The notes under the pieces: generated by a model | Databases searched by the model: none | What the model was told of the DNA's origin: nothing | What the model saw: only the letters and a program-made list of their open reading frames with translations | Part shown: piece by piece, positions 8,535 to 16,939 of the stretch | Layout of the letters: each line of letters starts with the position of its first letter | Numbering within the stretch: position 1 is the stretch's first letter | Assembly (NCBI RefSeq): GCF_034258515.1 | Contig: NZ_CP139438.1 | Coordinates: 3,782,001 to 3,846,000, forward strand | DNA from: Pseudarthrobacter oxydans | Lineage (GTDB): Bacteria; Actinomycetota; Actinomycetes; Actinomycetales; Micrococcaceae | Direction of reading: 5' to 3' | Length of the DNA stretch: 64,000 nucleotides | Position numbers and translations under genes: made by a program

Positions 8535-9329
8535 CTACGCGGTCACAGCCCGGCGGGAGCTGATGTCGAGCTGGTTCAGGCAGTAGTCCTTGAACCAGTG
8601 CCGGATGCCCTGGGGCAGCTTCGGGTAGGTCACCGCCAGGATCTTGAAGGTGCGGTTGAAGCGGCGCTCATGGCGGTGGCTCCAGGCCAGGCCGAAGTCC
8701 CGGCGCAACTGGTCCGGCAGGAGGCCTGCGGTGAGGAACCTGGCGAACGGCATGATGGCGAGGTACCACAGCGCCGCCCGCTTCGGATACAGGAGTCCCC
8801 GGCCAAAGCGCACGGCATTCTCATCAGCCCGCAGGGCACGCATCTTCCCATCCCAGTAGCGTCCAAACGCGGCCCTGTCCTCCGGCCACATATGCGCTGG
8901 CAGTTGCAGGGCCGTGCCCAGCTTCGCGTAATCGCGGTACATGGCGTCGGCGGACTCGTCGTCGAGTGGACCGTAGATTTTCTCGATGATGGTCAGCGCG
9001 GTGTCGTAGAGCGTCGCTGCCACCCACAGCTGCAGCCCGGCGTCGTAGGCGTTGTACCCCGGCGACTCGTCATCGGCAGCCCGGCGCACAGGCGCGTGGG
9101 CGCGGTTGACCCTGCGGCGGACCTCCTTCACCTGCTCGTCGGTGCCGTAAACCACGGCGTAGACGTAGGTCAGGGTGCCCTTGAGCCTGTTGATGGGCCG
9201 GTCCGTGAACGTGCTGTGCTCGGCGACGCCCCGCCCCACCCCCGGCTCGGCAAGCTGCAGCAGGATGGCCCGCCCTGCTCCGGCAAGCAGGATCGCCTCC
9301 GCGCCCAGATCGGCAATTCCACTCACCAT
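8535..9329 (-). CDS. Oxygenase MpaB family protein (DUF2236)
   Basis: 264 residues resembling the DUF2236/MpaB-like oxygenase family, which includes rubber oxygenase Lcp and fungal MpaB; these are heme-dependent or proposed heme-dependent oxygenases. Recognisable are LQLAEPGVGRGVAEHS, the R..RT..Y/TLTYVYAVVYGT region, VRRRVNRAHAPV (the R..H segment that precedes the conserved Tyr-Asp part), AGLQLWVAATLYDT and HMWPEDRAAF. It has no signal peptide, unlike secreted Lcp. The ATG at 9329 begins MVSGIADLG. It is followed on the same strand by the PAP2 remnant. Substrate unknown; actinobacteria often carry several paralogues. Confidence 0.8.
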   Translation of the reverse strand: MVSGIADLGAEAILLAGAGRAILLQLAEPGVGRGVAEHSTFTDRPINRLKGTLTYVYAVVYGTDEQVKEVRRRVNRAHAPVRRAADDESPGYNAYDAGLQLWVAATLYDTALTIIEKIYGPLDDESADAMYRDYAKLGTALQLPAHMWPEDRAAFGRYWDGKMRALRADENAVRFGRGLLYPKRAALWYLAIMPFARFLTAGLLPDQLRRDFGLAWSHRHERRFNRTFKILAVTYPKLPQGIRHWFKDYCLNQLDISSRRAVTA

Positions 9330-9525
9330 TGCAACAGGCTACCGGAGGGATGCAAGGTCGGACGATGGCGGCGGGCGCGAGCAGTACCCGCGAAAAAAAT
9401 CGAGTACCCACCACTCGTGCCCTCCACCCGCTCTGCACGTACCGTCCTTCAAAAGCCCTGCGCACAAACCCCGCGGGTGTTCCGACTGTGAAGGGGGCGG
9501 TCATGAATGGCACGGAGGCCCTGCC

Positions 9526-9930
9526 ATGACTCAGCCGGACGCCTATGCCCGGCCGCTCCTGGACCCCGCAGTGCTCGAACGGCTGCGCGACGATCTCGAG
9601 GATGACGAGGGCGTGTGGAAGGTTTTCGTGGAGAACTTCATCGCGCACATGCCCCAGCGGCTGCAAAAAGTACGGCTTTCGCTCACCACCGGCGACGTGG
9701 CCGGCTCCATGGACGCCGTGCTGAGCCTGAAAACGTCAAGCCAGATGGTGGGTGCCGAACGGCTGGCAGCCTATGCCGCCGAACTCGAACAGGCGCTGCG
9801 CCGCCAGGCCGGGAGCGGGGACCCGGCCGTCACCCTGCCCCTCATCGCGGCGGACCACCTCCGGCGGATCAAGCAGTGCGCCCAGCGGACCGTCTATGTC
9901 CTGCAGAACCACCTGAAACAAGGGCATTGA
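9526..9930 (+). CDS. Hpt-domain-like protein lacking the phospho-acceptor histidine
   Basis: 134 residues, predicted all-alpha four-helix bundle. The segment DAVLSLKTSSQMVGAERL (residues about 63-80) aligns with the Hpt phosphotransfer motif AHxLKGSSxxxGA, but the His is Leu66 and the Gly after Lys is Thr70. FIAHMPQRL and ELEQAL are further Hpt-type helices. The start ATG at 9526 has GGAGG 7 nt upstream. Canonical Hpt proteins relay phosphate between hybrid kinases and response regulators; without His it could only bind a receiver domain, as pseudo-Hpt proteins do. No kinase or regulator gene is adjacent. A dispersed palindrome terminates it. Confidence 0.72.
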   Translation: MTQPDAYARPLLDPAVLERLRDDLEDDEGVWKVFVENFIAHMPQRLQKVRLSLTTGDVAGSMDAVLSLKTSSQMVGAERLAAYAAELEQALRRQAGSGDPAVTLPLIAADHLRRIKQCAQRTVYVLQNHLKQGH

Positions 9931-9983
9931 ACGGGGCGCCAGGATAGGGCGCCCTGCTCCCTCACTGAATGCCTCCACAAAGC

Positions 9984-10021
9984 AAGCGGACGACGGCGGG
10001 ACCTCCCGCCGTCGTCCGTTT
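9984..10021. repeat. Dispersed intergenic palindrome, copy 1 of 10
   Basis: Stem AAGCGGACGACGGCGGGA, 2-nt loop CC, and complementary TCCCGCCGTCGTCCGTTT. It lies between the convergent stops at 9930 and 10035, fitting a bidirectional terminator. Confidence 0.85.
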
Positions 10022-10034
10022 GGAAGGCGTGGGG

Positions 10035-11084
10035 CTACCGGGTGAAGGGCACCTTTTCCCATGACAGGACCGGGCCGCCCGCGCTGTTCCCTGACGCGGT
10101 GAACCGGACATAGTTGGTGGCATTGGCAGAGCCGTCCACAGTGATGCGCTGGAGATCGTCAGCCGCTGCCTCCTGGCCGTAGATGTCCAGCCACGGCGAG
10201 CCGGGCGCCAGCGGCTGGTTCTCGGCGAACACGTGGCTGTCGCCGTTGATGAGGTAAACCGGGGCGTCGAACCGGTTGGTTTCCTCAACGATGGTGTCCA
10301 CGATCTCGCGGAAGCCGGAGACGACCGCCGGGTTGGCGGACGCGGCAGCGAGCAGCGAGGGGTCGAACATGTCGGCCTGGGCCATCAGCACCACTGCCCT
10401 GTCGTTGCGCCGGGCGGCGTCACTGAAGGTGGCACGGATCTGGTCCAGGACAGCCTCGGTGCGGTACTCCACTTCGGCCTGCTGTTCGGGCGTCACTGCG
10501 GTTTCGCCGAGGCCGCTCCACGGCTGGAGCGAGTTGTTGCTGCCCTGGACGTTCACCACCGAAAAGGCAACCCGGTTCTCGGTGAAGCGGACATTCTCCG
10601 GAAGACCGAGGGCCTCCTGGGATTTGACCGGCATGGTGGCACCGAGGGTCTTGCCGGGTTCGTTGAAGAACACTTCCCTCAGCTTGGCCAGCCGTTCGAG
10701 CGGGTTGTAGGCGCCGTTGTTGGCGCGGTGGCAGTCCACCCACTCGTTGTCGCCCGGGGTGAACACCAACGGGAGCTCGAATGTGTCGAACTGTTCCCGG
10801 ATGAAGGCAAAATACCCGTCCGAGCAGACGGACGATCCGTTCTTGATGTCACCGACGTGGGCCACGAAATCAAGGCTGCGGTCCGCGTTGAGGTCCTGGA
10901 TGCGGGCAGGGAATTTCGCGATTTCCTGTTCGCCGTAGGGAATGTCGCCGATGACGCCGAAGCTGAAGGCGTCCTGCCCGTCCGCATCTTTGGGAGTGTT
11001 GTCGGCGGCGTATGCCGGCTGGGAGGCAAGGAGGCCGAACGCAAGGAGGGCCGCCGTCGTCGCGGTTGTAGCAAGGGTCTTCAT
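10035..11084 (-). CDS. Secreted calcineurin-like metallophosphoesterase
   Basis: 349 residues with a Sec signal peptide (MKTLATTATTAALLAFGLL then AYA cleavage site around residue 26). The mature part has a metallophosphoesterase-type core: FGVIGDIPYG (metal ligand D), DFVAHVGDIKNG, VFTPGDNEWVDC (GDNE motif), and YLINGDSHVF (GDSH, C-terminal His ligand). These are the di-metal phosphoesterase motifs with the spacing of secreted actinobacterial proteins; substrate unknown. The start at ATG 11084 places the signal peptide correctly. It is 35 bp downstream of the secreted phosphodiesterase gene 11120-11980 on the same strand, suggesting co-transcription for extracellular phosphate release. Confidence 0.87.
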   Translation of the reverse strand: MKTLATTATTAALLAFGLLASQPAYAADNTPKDADGQDAFSFGVIGDIPYGEQEIAKFPARIQDLNADRSLDFVAHVGDIKNGSSVCSDGYFAFIREQFDTFELPLVFTPGDNEWVDCHRANNGAYNPLERLAKLREVFFNEPGKTLGATMPVKSQEALGLPENVRFTENRVAFSVVNVQGSNNSLQPWSGLGETAVTPEQQAEVEYRTEAVLDQIRATFSDAARRNDRAVVLMAQADMFDPSLLAAASANPAVVSGFREIVDTIVEETNRFDAPVYLINGDSHVFAENQPLAPGSPWLDIYGQEAAADDLQRITVDGSANATNYVRFTASGNSAGGPVLSWEKVPFTR

Positions 11085-11119
11085 AGCCACGGTGTTTCCT
11101 GTCTGCTGGCTCGGGGTGG

Positions 11120-11980
11120 TTACTGCGTGCGGGCCGTCAGGAACTGCTGCAGCCCCGCGAGGTCGTCCGTGTTGATGTGGTCCACTCCGGCGTCGACAAG
11201 CTCGTTCCACATGGCGTCCCGGGCCGGGCCGGCCTGGTCCGGGGTGGCCCAGAAGCGGACGCGGTAGCCGTTGGAGTGGGCTTCGGCAACGTAGGCGTGC
11301 AGCTTGGCGCGTTCGGCCTCCGGCATGGGTCCCACGCCCTGCCAGGTGAAGAGCTTGGTCCAGTTGTTGCTGACCAGGGGCATGAGCTCGGCCGGCATGC
11401 CGGAGGTGAGGTCGGCGGCGCGGCCGTCATAGAATCCGAACCTCTGGTCCTGCGCCTGCATGGTGGCCAGGGGACGGTTTCCGCTGATCACTGCGGTGAC
11501 CGGGCCGGTCTTGGTTTTGCCCTCGCTGTAGCGGCTCATGATGTCGCGGTGCTCGGCGAGCTCCTGTTCGACGGCGGCGTAGGTGGCTTCGCCTTCGCTC
11601 TTGATGTCGATGAGGAGCTGCAGGCTGCCGTCCCACCCCGGGTACACGCTGTGGCCCTCCTGGCCGCGGACCAGGTCTTCCAGCGGGTCAAGGTAGAGGC
11701 TTTCGAGCGTGACGCCGGCCTTCACATCCTCGAGGTCGTGCGCCACCAGCAGTTCACCGTCCACCAGCCAGACGTCGGCTTCAACACTGGTGAAGCCGTG
11801 CTCCAGCGCATCGAACAGCGGCCGCTCATGCTCATAGTCATTGTGGGCATGGGCGGCGGCCAGCGGCTGACCCAGGACCGGTGAAGGGCTGGAAGACTGG
11901 GCAATGGCCGCGGGGGCTGCGGCAGTCCCTGTCAGGGAAGCCAGGGCAACGAGGGCGGTGACGGCGCTTTTCACGAACAC
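11120..11980 (-). CDS. Secreted glycerophosphodiester/PI-PLC-like phosphodiesterase (AIM6-like)
   Basis: 286 residues. Start GTG at 11980 follows AAGGAG with a 6-nt spacer; it yields a signal peptide (VFVKSAVTALVALASLTG... ending near AIAQ). The mature N-terminus AHAHNDYEHERPLFDALEHG and SVEADVWLVDGELLVAHD match the AIM6-like branch of the PLC/GDPD TIM-barrel family, with metal/catalytic residues in HAHND, EAD and AHD. YRVRFWATPD and DHINTDDLAG are typical C-terminal strands. Family members hydrolyse phosphodiesters such as glycerophosphodiesters; the exact substrate is not known. It is the first gene of a pair with the metallophosphoesterase at 10035. Confidence 0.83.
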   Translation of the reverse strand: MFVKSAVTALVALASLTGTAAAPAAIAQSSSPSPVLGQPLAAAHAHNDYEHERPLFDALEHGFTSVEADVWLVDGELLVAHDLEDVKAGVTLESLYLDPLEDLVRGQEGHSVYPGWDGSLQLLIDIKSEGEATYAAVEQELAEHRDIMSRYSEGKTKTGPVTAVISGNRPLATMQAQDQRFGFYDGRAADLTSGMPAELMPLVSNNWTKLFTWQGVGPMPEAERAKLHAYVAEAHSNGYRVRFWATPDQAGPARDAMWNELVDAGVDHINTDDLAGLQQFLTARTQ

Positions 11981-12164
11981 GGAGTTCTCCTTGATACAGC
12001 TGCGGGGATTCACTGCCCGGCTGTTGGGATGGGGCAGTGTGTGCGTGACAAGGATTGTTGGCGCGCAATAACACCCGAGGACCCCACGGTTGCGGAAAAG
12101 TGAACAGGAAGAGTCGGGCCTAAAGACACCAGCGGAACCAGCCCAAAAACGGCATACTGGCGCC

Positions 12165-12629
12165 ATGACCGATGCAGCGCGAAAACCGGACCGGATCATC
12201 CTCGTGCTGCTTGGCATCATCGGCGTGCTGGTGGTGGTGGCCCTTGCCGTGGTGTTTTCCCGCGGCGACCCCGCGCCGCTGGATGAAGCCAGCCCGGCCG
12301 GCGTTGTCCAGCGGTACAGCACGGCGGTGATCGACGGCGATATCGCCACCGCAGAGACCTACCTCACCGATTCTGCCCGGACGGTTTGCCGAGGCTCCTT
12401 CTCCGGCGAGCCCCGCCCCGCGCGGGTTGTCCTGGTGTCGACGACGGAGCGGGACCAGTCCGCCACCGTGAAGGTCTCCATGGTCAACTCGTACCAGGAC
12501 GGCCCCTTCGGCCCCTCCGAGTACGAGATGGAGGACATCTTCACCCTGGTCAAGGAGGACGGGAACTGGAAGATCAGCCAGGCCCCCTACATGCTGATGG
12601 CCTGCTCGGGAACGCCGGTGAAGCCATGA
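12165..12629 (+). CDS. Membrane-anchored NTF2-like (DUF4878-type) protein
   Basis: 154 residues: one N-terminal membrane segment (about residues 11-31, IILVLLGIIGVLVVVALAVV) followed by an extracytoplasmic alpha+beta domain. The pattern SPAGVVQRYSTAVIDGDIATAETYL, then VSMVNSYQDGPF and FTLVKEDGNWKISQAPY, resembles the DUF4878/SnoaL-like fold. The ATG at 12165 follows CATACT 7-12 nt upstream, suggesting a leaderless transcript. The stop overlaps the next gene's start (ATGA at 12626-12629), so the two are coupled. No enzymatic role is evident. Confidence 0.72.
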   Translation: MTDAARKPDRIILVLLGIIGVLVVVALAVVFSRGDPAPLDEASPAGVVQRYSTAVIDGDIATAETYLTDSARTVCRGSFSGEPRPARVVLVSTTERDQSATVKVSMVNSYQDGPFGPSEYEMEDIFTLVKEDGNWKISQAPYMLMACSGTPVKP

Positions 12630-14392
12630 CTTCCCCCGCGCAGCTGACGGCCCCGACGGCGGGACACGCCCAGACCACCCTGCGCCGTCTGATCCAGTAC
12701 GCCCTGCTCTTCGCCTTGGTGCTGATCGCGGCGTCCGGCCTCAGCGGACTGCTGGAACGCCTGTTCACATCGGGGGCAGTCCTGGCCTCCACGGACGTGG
12801 CCGGGCTTGCCCGGTCGCTTGCATTCACCCTGATTGGCGGCCCGCTCGCCCTGCTTCTGTGGTGGTTTGTCTGGCGGCGGCTCGACGACGAGGCGGAACG
12901 CACCTCAGCCGGGTGGGGCCTCTACATCACCGCCATGTACGGCGTCTCGCTCATCATCTTCACCACCTCCTTCCTGGGGCTGGCCACGTCATTCATCGGA
13001 CAGCGGGGCAACGACTGGGCGCCCACGCTGGCCAACACCATTGTTTGGGCGGCCATCTGGGCCTGGCACCGCTGGATGTGGAAGCACCCGAAGAAACCCA
13101 CGGTGCACCTCGAGGACGTGCGTGCCGTCGTCGGGTCCGTGTTCGGCCTGCTGCTCGGTGCCGGCGCCGGGATCGCAGCCCTCGGCGGGCTCCTGGACGT
13201 CGCAATCCGCGGCTTCCCGCTGACCGTCACCGTTGAACCCTGGTGGTACTCCGTGCTCCGTTCGCTGGTGTGGGCGGCCGGCGGAGCCATCGTGTGGTGG
13301 TGGCACTGGTTCAGGGAGGGCGGGCGCCGCTTCCAGACGGGCCTCGTTGACGTCATCATGATCGCCGTCGGGATCTTTGCTGCCGGCATCACGGCCCTTG
13401 GCGGCGCGGGCGTGGTCCTGTTTGTGCTCCTGCGCCTGGCGTTCGACCGGAACAATCCCATGAACGAACTGCTTGAGCCATTGGCCCCGGCCATTGCCGC
13501 GGCGCTCGTGGGGGCGCTGGTGTGGCGGTATCACCGCACGGCCTCGATCCGCCGTTCCCCCGGCACCATGCGGGCAAGCCTGCTGGTCACGTCGGCCGTG
13601 GCCCTCGCTGCCGCCGCGTCCGGGGTGGGCGTTGTGGTCAACGCGCTGCTGGCTGCGGCAGTGTCGCCGCTGGCGGGAGGGGCCACGCGGACCCTGCTGC
13701 TTGGCGGTCTCAGTTCCCTCGTGGTGGGCGGGCCTGTCTGGTGGCTGGCGTGGAAGCCCCTGAAGCAGCCGCGGGCTGCCGAGGACATTCCGCCCGGACG
13801 CCGCGTCTACCTCATCGCATTCTTTGGAGTCAGCGCGGTGGTTGCACTCATCACGCTCCTGGTGATCGGCTACCGGCTCTTCGAATTCCTGCTCGGGGAC
13901 GTCACCGGCGGCAGCCTCCTTGACCGCATCCGTGCACCGTTCGGGCTCCTGGTGGCCGCCGGACTGGTAGCGGGTTATCACTTCGCGCTGTGGCGGCACG
14001 ACCGTGCCCTCCTCGCCGCCGCGCGGCCCGCCAGGAAACGCACCGTCGACGCAGTCACGGTTGTCACTGCGCCCCAGGCGGACGCGGAGGCTTTGGCAGC
14101 GGGCATCGCTGAAGCCACCGGCGGCGCCAGGGTCACCTTATGGCTGCGGGCGGACGACGGCGGCTCCGCCCTTCCGGCGTCAGGTCCGGCCTCCGGCGGG
14201 GCTGGTACCGCGGCGGGTGACATTGCTGCGGGTGATTCTGCTGCGGCTGAAACTTCGACTCCGGCCAGCGACGTCATTCCGCGCATCGCTGCGGCGTTGG
14301 AAGGCGTCGCGTCCCGGCACGTCCTGGTAATCCTGGGCCCCGCGGCGCGGCTGGAGGTCATCCCGCTGGCCAATGCGGGTTCCCGGCGCTAG
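12626..14392 (+). CDS. Polytopic membrane protein, DUF5671 type
   Basis: 588 residues with roughly 12 membrane segments arranged as about four repeats of a unit: two or three helices followed by a conserved W-rich stretch (LLLWWFVWRRL, AIWAWHRWMWK, AIVWWWHWFREG, GALVWRYHR, VWWLAWKPLKQ). This pattern is that of DUF5671 proteins. A soluble C-terminal part (about 490-588) is Ala/Gly-rich with a ferredoxin-like VDAVTVVTAPQAD... segment. Translation is coupled to the upstream NTF2-like gene by a 4-nt overlap, so the two may form a membrane complex. Function unknown. Confidence 0.75.
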   Translation: MTSPAQLTAPTAGHAQTTLRRLIQYALLFALVLIAASGLSGLLERLFTSGAVLASTDVAGLARSLAFTLIGGPLALLLWWFVWRRLDDEAERTSAGWGLYITAMYGVSLIIFTTSFLGLATSFIGQRGNDWAPTLANTIVWAAIWAWHRWMWKHPKKPTVHLEDVRAVVGSVFGLLLGAGAGIAALGGLLDVAIRGFPLTVTVEPWWYSVLRSLVWAAGGAIVWWWHWFREGGRRFQTGLVDVIMIAVGIFAAGITALGGAGVVLFVLLRLAFDRNNPMNELLEPLAPAIAAALVGALVWRYHRTASIRRSPGTMRASLLVTSAVALAAAASGVGVVVNALLAAAVSPLAGGATRTLLLGGLSSLVVGGPVWWLAWKPLKQPRAAEDIPPGRRVYLIAFFGVSAVVALITLLVIGYRLFEFLLGDVTGGSLLDRIRAPFGLLVAAGLVAGYHFALWRHDRALLAAARPARKRTVDAVTVVTAPQADAEALAAGIAEATGGARVTLWLRADDGGSALPASGPASGGAGTAAGDIAAGDSAAAETSTPASDVIPRIAAALEGVASRHVLVILGPAARLEVIPLANAGSRR

Positions 14393-14478
14393 CTGTTCTG
14401 AGAGCGGCTGCCCACGTTGGCGCCTGCTTAACAACGCACGCGCAGAAAAATGTCAGACCCTCCCGCGACGATATAGGT

Positions 14479-16083
14479 ATGGGAAACGGCGCGGGGACTA
14501 ACGCGGGGGCTGCAGTGGTGATGGAAGGCATTCGTGCCTCTGTTGGCGCCCTTGACGCCCTGTTCCTCGAGGAAGCCCGGCTGGATGTTGGTCCTGCTGG
14601 TTCCAGTCCTGCTGCTGATTTTGGTCCTGCTGTTCCTGCTGCCCCGGACCCTGTTGTGGATGTCCTGCAGCGGAAGATCGATAACCGGCTGGAGCGCCTG
14701 GCGGTTGTAGCGCGGCTGGAAGCACAACTGGCCGCGGCCAAGGCCCGGGACGCGGCGGAGATCCTCGAACTCCAGCACGCCATGATCCCGCCGAACGCCT
14801 CCCTGCAGGACAGGTCCTTCCAGGAAATGTCCATTATCGAGGAAATCGCCGGCGTCCTGACCGTAAGCTCCCCGGCCGCCGGGGCACTCATCACCCAGGC
14901 CCGGCAGCTGCGCTCCCTCCCGCTGGCCCTGGACGCCCTGTCCGCCGGGACCATCTCCTGGCAGCACGCCAAAATCCTCGCCGACGAAACCCACAGCCTC
15001 GGCCCCGCGGGCGCCGCCGCCATGGCCGCCCATTTCCTGGACGCGGACGCGCCCCACCCGGCCCGCGGAGCCGCACCCGGTGACCTGGTCCCGTCCCGGT
15101 TCCGGGCAAAGGTGCGGGCCTGGCGCGAACGCCACCACCCCGAATCCCTCGAAAAGCGCCACGCCAAGGCAGCAGCGGACCGGCGGATGGAATATTCCCC
15201 GGACCGCGACGGCATGGCCTGGCTCTCGCTGTACCTCCGCGGTGACACCGCATCCGCCATCTGGAACCGCACCACCGCCCTCGCCCGCGGACTCCAGGGC
15301 CCCAACGAATCCCGCACCCTCACCCAACTCCGCCCCGACACCGCCGCAGCCCTGCTTCTCAGCACATCGGACACGCGCAGCACCAGGGACACAGCACACG
15401 AGGACGCTGCGCACGCAAACGCGGCCCCGGCAGAAGGGGACGCTGCGCGCCTGGGCAAGGTCCCGGCGCCCAAGGCGGACGTCCTGGTCACCGTCCCGGT
15501 GTTCTCACTCCTCGGTCTCACCGATGAACCCGCAATGCTGGACGGCTACGGGCCCATCCCCGCCTCCACGGCCCGCAAACTCATCGCCGACGGCGCCACC
15601 TCGTTCCACCGCGTCCTGGTGGACCCGCGCGACGGTGCACCACTGGAAATCGGCCGCACCAGCTACCGCCTCACCAAAGCCATGAAACAAGCACTCCGCC
15701 TCCGCGACGGAAAATGCACCTTCCCCGGCTGCAACAACCGGACTTCGGACAACGAGGCAGACCACCTCCAGGCCTGGCACCACGGCGGAACCACCGGAAT
15801 CAGCAACCTGGCCCAACTCTGCCCCAAACACCACCGCCTCAAACACAACAGCCGCTGGAAACCCACCCCCGGCACCAAAACCCAGCCACCCGGCTGGACC
15901 TCACCCACCGGCCGCCACTACAAGCCCGAACACCACGACTGGGAACCACCACAGTGGCCAGGGAACCCGGCTCAACTGCAGGCTGTGCGCGGTGGCCCAC
16001 CTTGTTGCCCTCCGGAAATTGCTTACATCGGCCAGTCCCCAGCGGAAGATGCAATAGACAAGTTCTTGCATGCCCGTCCCTGA
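14479..16083 (+). CDS. DUF222 / HNH endonuclease family protein (13E12-type), paralogue A
   Basis: 534 residues. An N-terminal DUF222 helical domain (about residues 60-380; GTISWQHAKILADE, WRERHHPESLEKRHAK, DGMAWLSLYL) is followed by an HNH nuclease domain (CTFPGCNNR, NEADHLQAWHHGG, NLAQLCPKHHRLKH). Two CxxC-like pairs and the H..N..H residues are present, so the nuclease looks intact. The start ATG 14479 is preceded by TATAGG, suggesting a leaderless mRNA. A Gly/Pro/Ala-rich stretch (residues about 35-58) is low complexity. The C-terminal about 45 residues after the last conserved W-P are not shared with the paralogue at 61599 and may be an acquired extension. The biological role of this abundant actinobacterial family is unclear. 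Confidence 0.88.
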   Translation: MGNGAGTNAGAAVVMEGIRASVGALDALFLEEARLDVGPAGSSPAADFGPAVPAAPDPVVDVLQRKIDNRLERLAVVARLEAQLAAAKARDAAEILELQHAMIPPNASLQDRSFQEMSIIEEIAGVLTVSSPAAGALITQARQLRSLPLALDALSAGTISWQHAKILADETHSLGPAGAAAMAAHFLDADAPHPARGAAPGDLVPSRFRAKVRAWRERHHPESLEKRHAKAAADRRMEYSPDRDGMAWLSLYLRGDTASAIWNRTTALARGLQGPNESRTLTQLRPDTAAALLLSTSDTRSTRDTAHEDAAHANAAPAEGDAARLGKVPAPKADVLVTVPVFSLLGLTDEPAMLDGYGPIPASTARKLIADGATSFHRVLVDPRDGAPLEIGRTSYRLTKAMKQALRLRDGKCTFPGCNNRTSDNEADHLQAWHHGGTTGISNLAQLCPKHHRLKHNSRWKPTPGTKTQPPGWTSPTGRHYKPEHHDWEPPQWPGNPAQLQAVRGGPPCCPPEIAYIGQSPAEDAIDKFLHARP

Positions 16084-16316
16084 CCTGCCGCCGGGCGGAG
16101 ACCTGCCCTGCAGCGGCCTGCGTCCGAAGCGGAAACCCAAGCGGCCGCGGACGTGCCGGGGGCGTTCTTTGGCAAAGTGTTCGGCTGTGCCGGGCCCTAG
16201 CGTCCCCTGAACCAACAAGTCGCGCGTGCCATCCGCAAATTGGCATGGGGGCGTCAGCCCGAACTTCCCTAGACTGGGCAGTGAACGCTGGAAGTACACG
16301 AGCAAAGGAGCCAAGC

Positions 16317-16739
16317 ATGAGTGGAGTAGTGGTAGTAGGGGTGGACGGCAGCCCCTCGGCATTGAAGGCCGCCGAGAAGGCGCTGGACCTTGCAAAGGCG
16401 TTGGGAGCTTCGCTTCACGTGGTGACCGCATTCGACGTCGACCGTTCCGAGACCTTCGGCGTCGGCTCGGACGAGGTGAGGGTCTGGAACTCCGATGCCT
16501 CCGAAAACGTCGCGAAGTCACTGGCCGACACGCGGCCGGGGGTGGAGGTCACCCACTTCGCCGCCCGCGGAAAACCCGCCGATTCCCTCATCAAGGAAGC
16601 CATGCGCCTGGACGCCCGGCTGATCGTGGTGGGCAACCGGAGGATGCGCGGCATCGGCCGTCTCCTGGGCAGCGTGGCCAACAGTGTGGCGCACAACGCC
16701 CCCTGCGATGTCTACATCGCCAACACGTACGAAGACTAG
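16317..16739 (+). CDS. Universal stress protein (UspA family)
   Basis: 140 residues, single Usp domain. VVVGVDGSPSALKAAEKAL opens the fold and IVVGNRRMRGIGRLLGSVAN near the C-terminus corresponds to the ATP-binding GxxG-(x9)-G(S/T) loop, though the second Gly is replaced by Arg (NRR rather than NRG), so nucleotide binding may be altered. The ATG at 16317 has AAAGGAG with a 7-nt spacer; the frame is open upstream as a shadow of the HNH gene. Cytoplasmic stress-associated protein; monocistronic, closed by a dispersed palindrome 44 bp downstream. Confidence 0.92.
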   Translation: MSGVVVVGVDGSPSALKAAEKALDLAKALGASLHVVTAFDVDRSETFGVGSDEVRVWNSDASENVAKSLADTRPGVEVTHFAARGKPADSLIKEAMRLDARLIVVGNRRMRGIGRLLGSVANSVAHNAPCDVYIANTYED

Positions 16740-16782
16740 GCAACACCGCCGGGGCCAGCCAAGGTACCGGGACCAGCGGCCA

Positions 16783-16825
16783 GCAAACGGGCGACGACGG
16801 GACCTCCCGCCCGTCGCCCGTTTGC
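16783..16825. repeat. Dispersed intergenic palindrome, copy 2 of 10 (variant)
   Basis: Diverged copy: GCAAACGGGCGACGACGGGA, CC, TCCCGCCCGTCGCCCGTTTGC, with one unpaired base in the stem and extended flanks. It follows the Usp stop and precedes a T-rich TTTGCTTTAA, consistent with a terminator. Confidence 0.8.
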
Positions 16826-16855
16826 TTTAAGGGAGCTTTCCTCAAGATTTGCGAA

Positions 16856-16878
16856 GTTTATCTTGTCGCTAGATAAAC
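16856..16878. promoter_or_regulatory. Perfect 8-bp inverted repeat, candidate repressor operator
   Basis: GTTTATCT (16856-16863), 7-nt spacer TGTCGCT, AGATAAAC (16871-16878). A/T-rich arms stand out against the GC-rich background. It lies 62 bp upstream of the small gene at 16940 and after the Usp terminator, so it should control that gene. A TAGGGT hexamer (16906-16911) could be the -10. The TATCT...AGATA pattern is like PadR-type operators, but no such regulator is in the window. Confidence 0.5.
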
Positions 16879-16939
16879 CCCCTTCCCCTGGTATGGCTGC
16901 CTGCCTAGGGTTGCTTCACAGGCACACCAAAGGGAAACC

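Noticed and set aside
9384..9412. CGAGTACCCACCACTCG inverted repeat upstream of the Hpt-like gene
   Set aside because: Only 5-bp arms, no matching site elsewhere and no clear promoter beside it.
13978..14373. Possible antisense gene in the DUF5671 gene end
   Set aside because: Frame follows the Ala/Gly-rich region of the real gene; no start signal and no similarity to known proteins that I can recognise.
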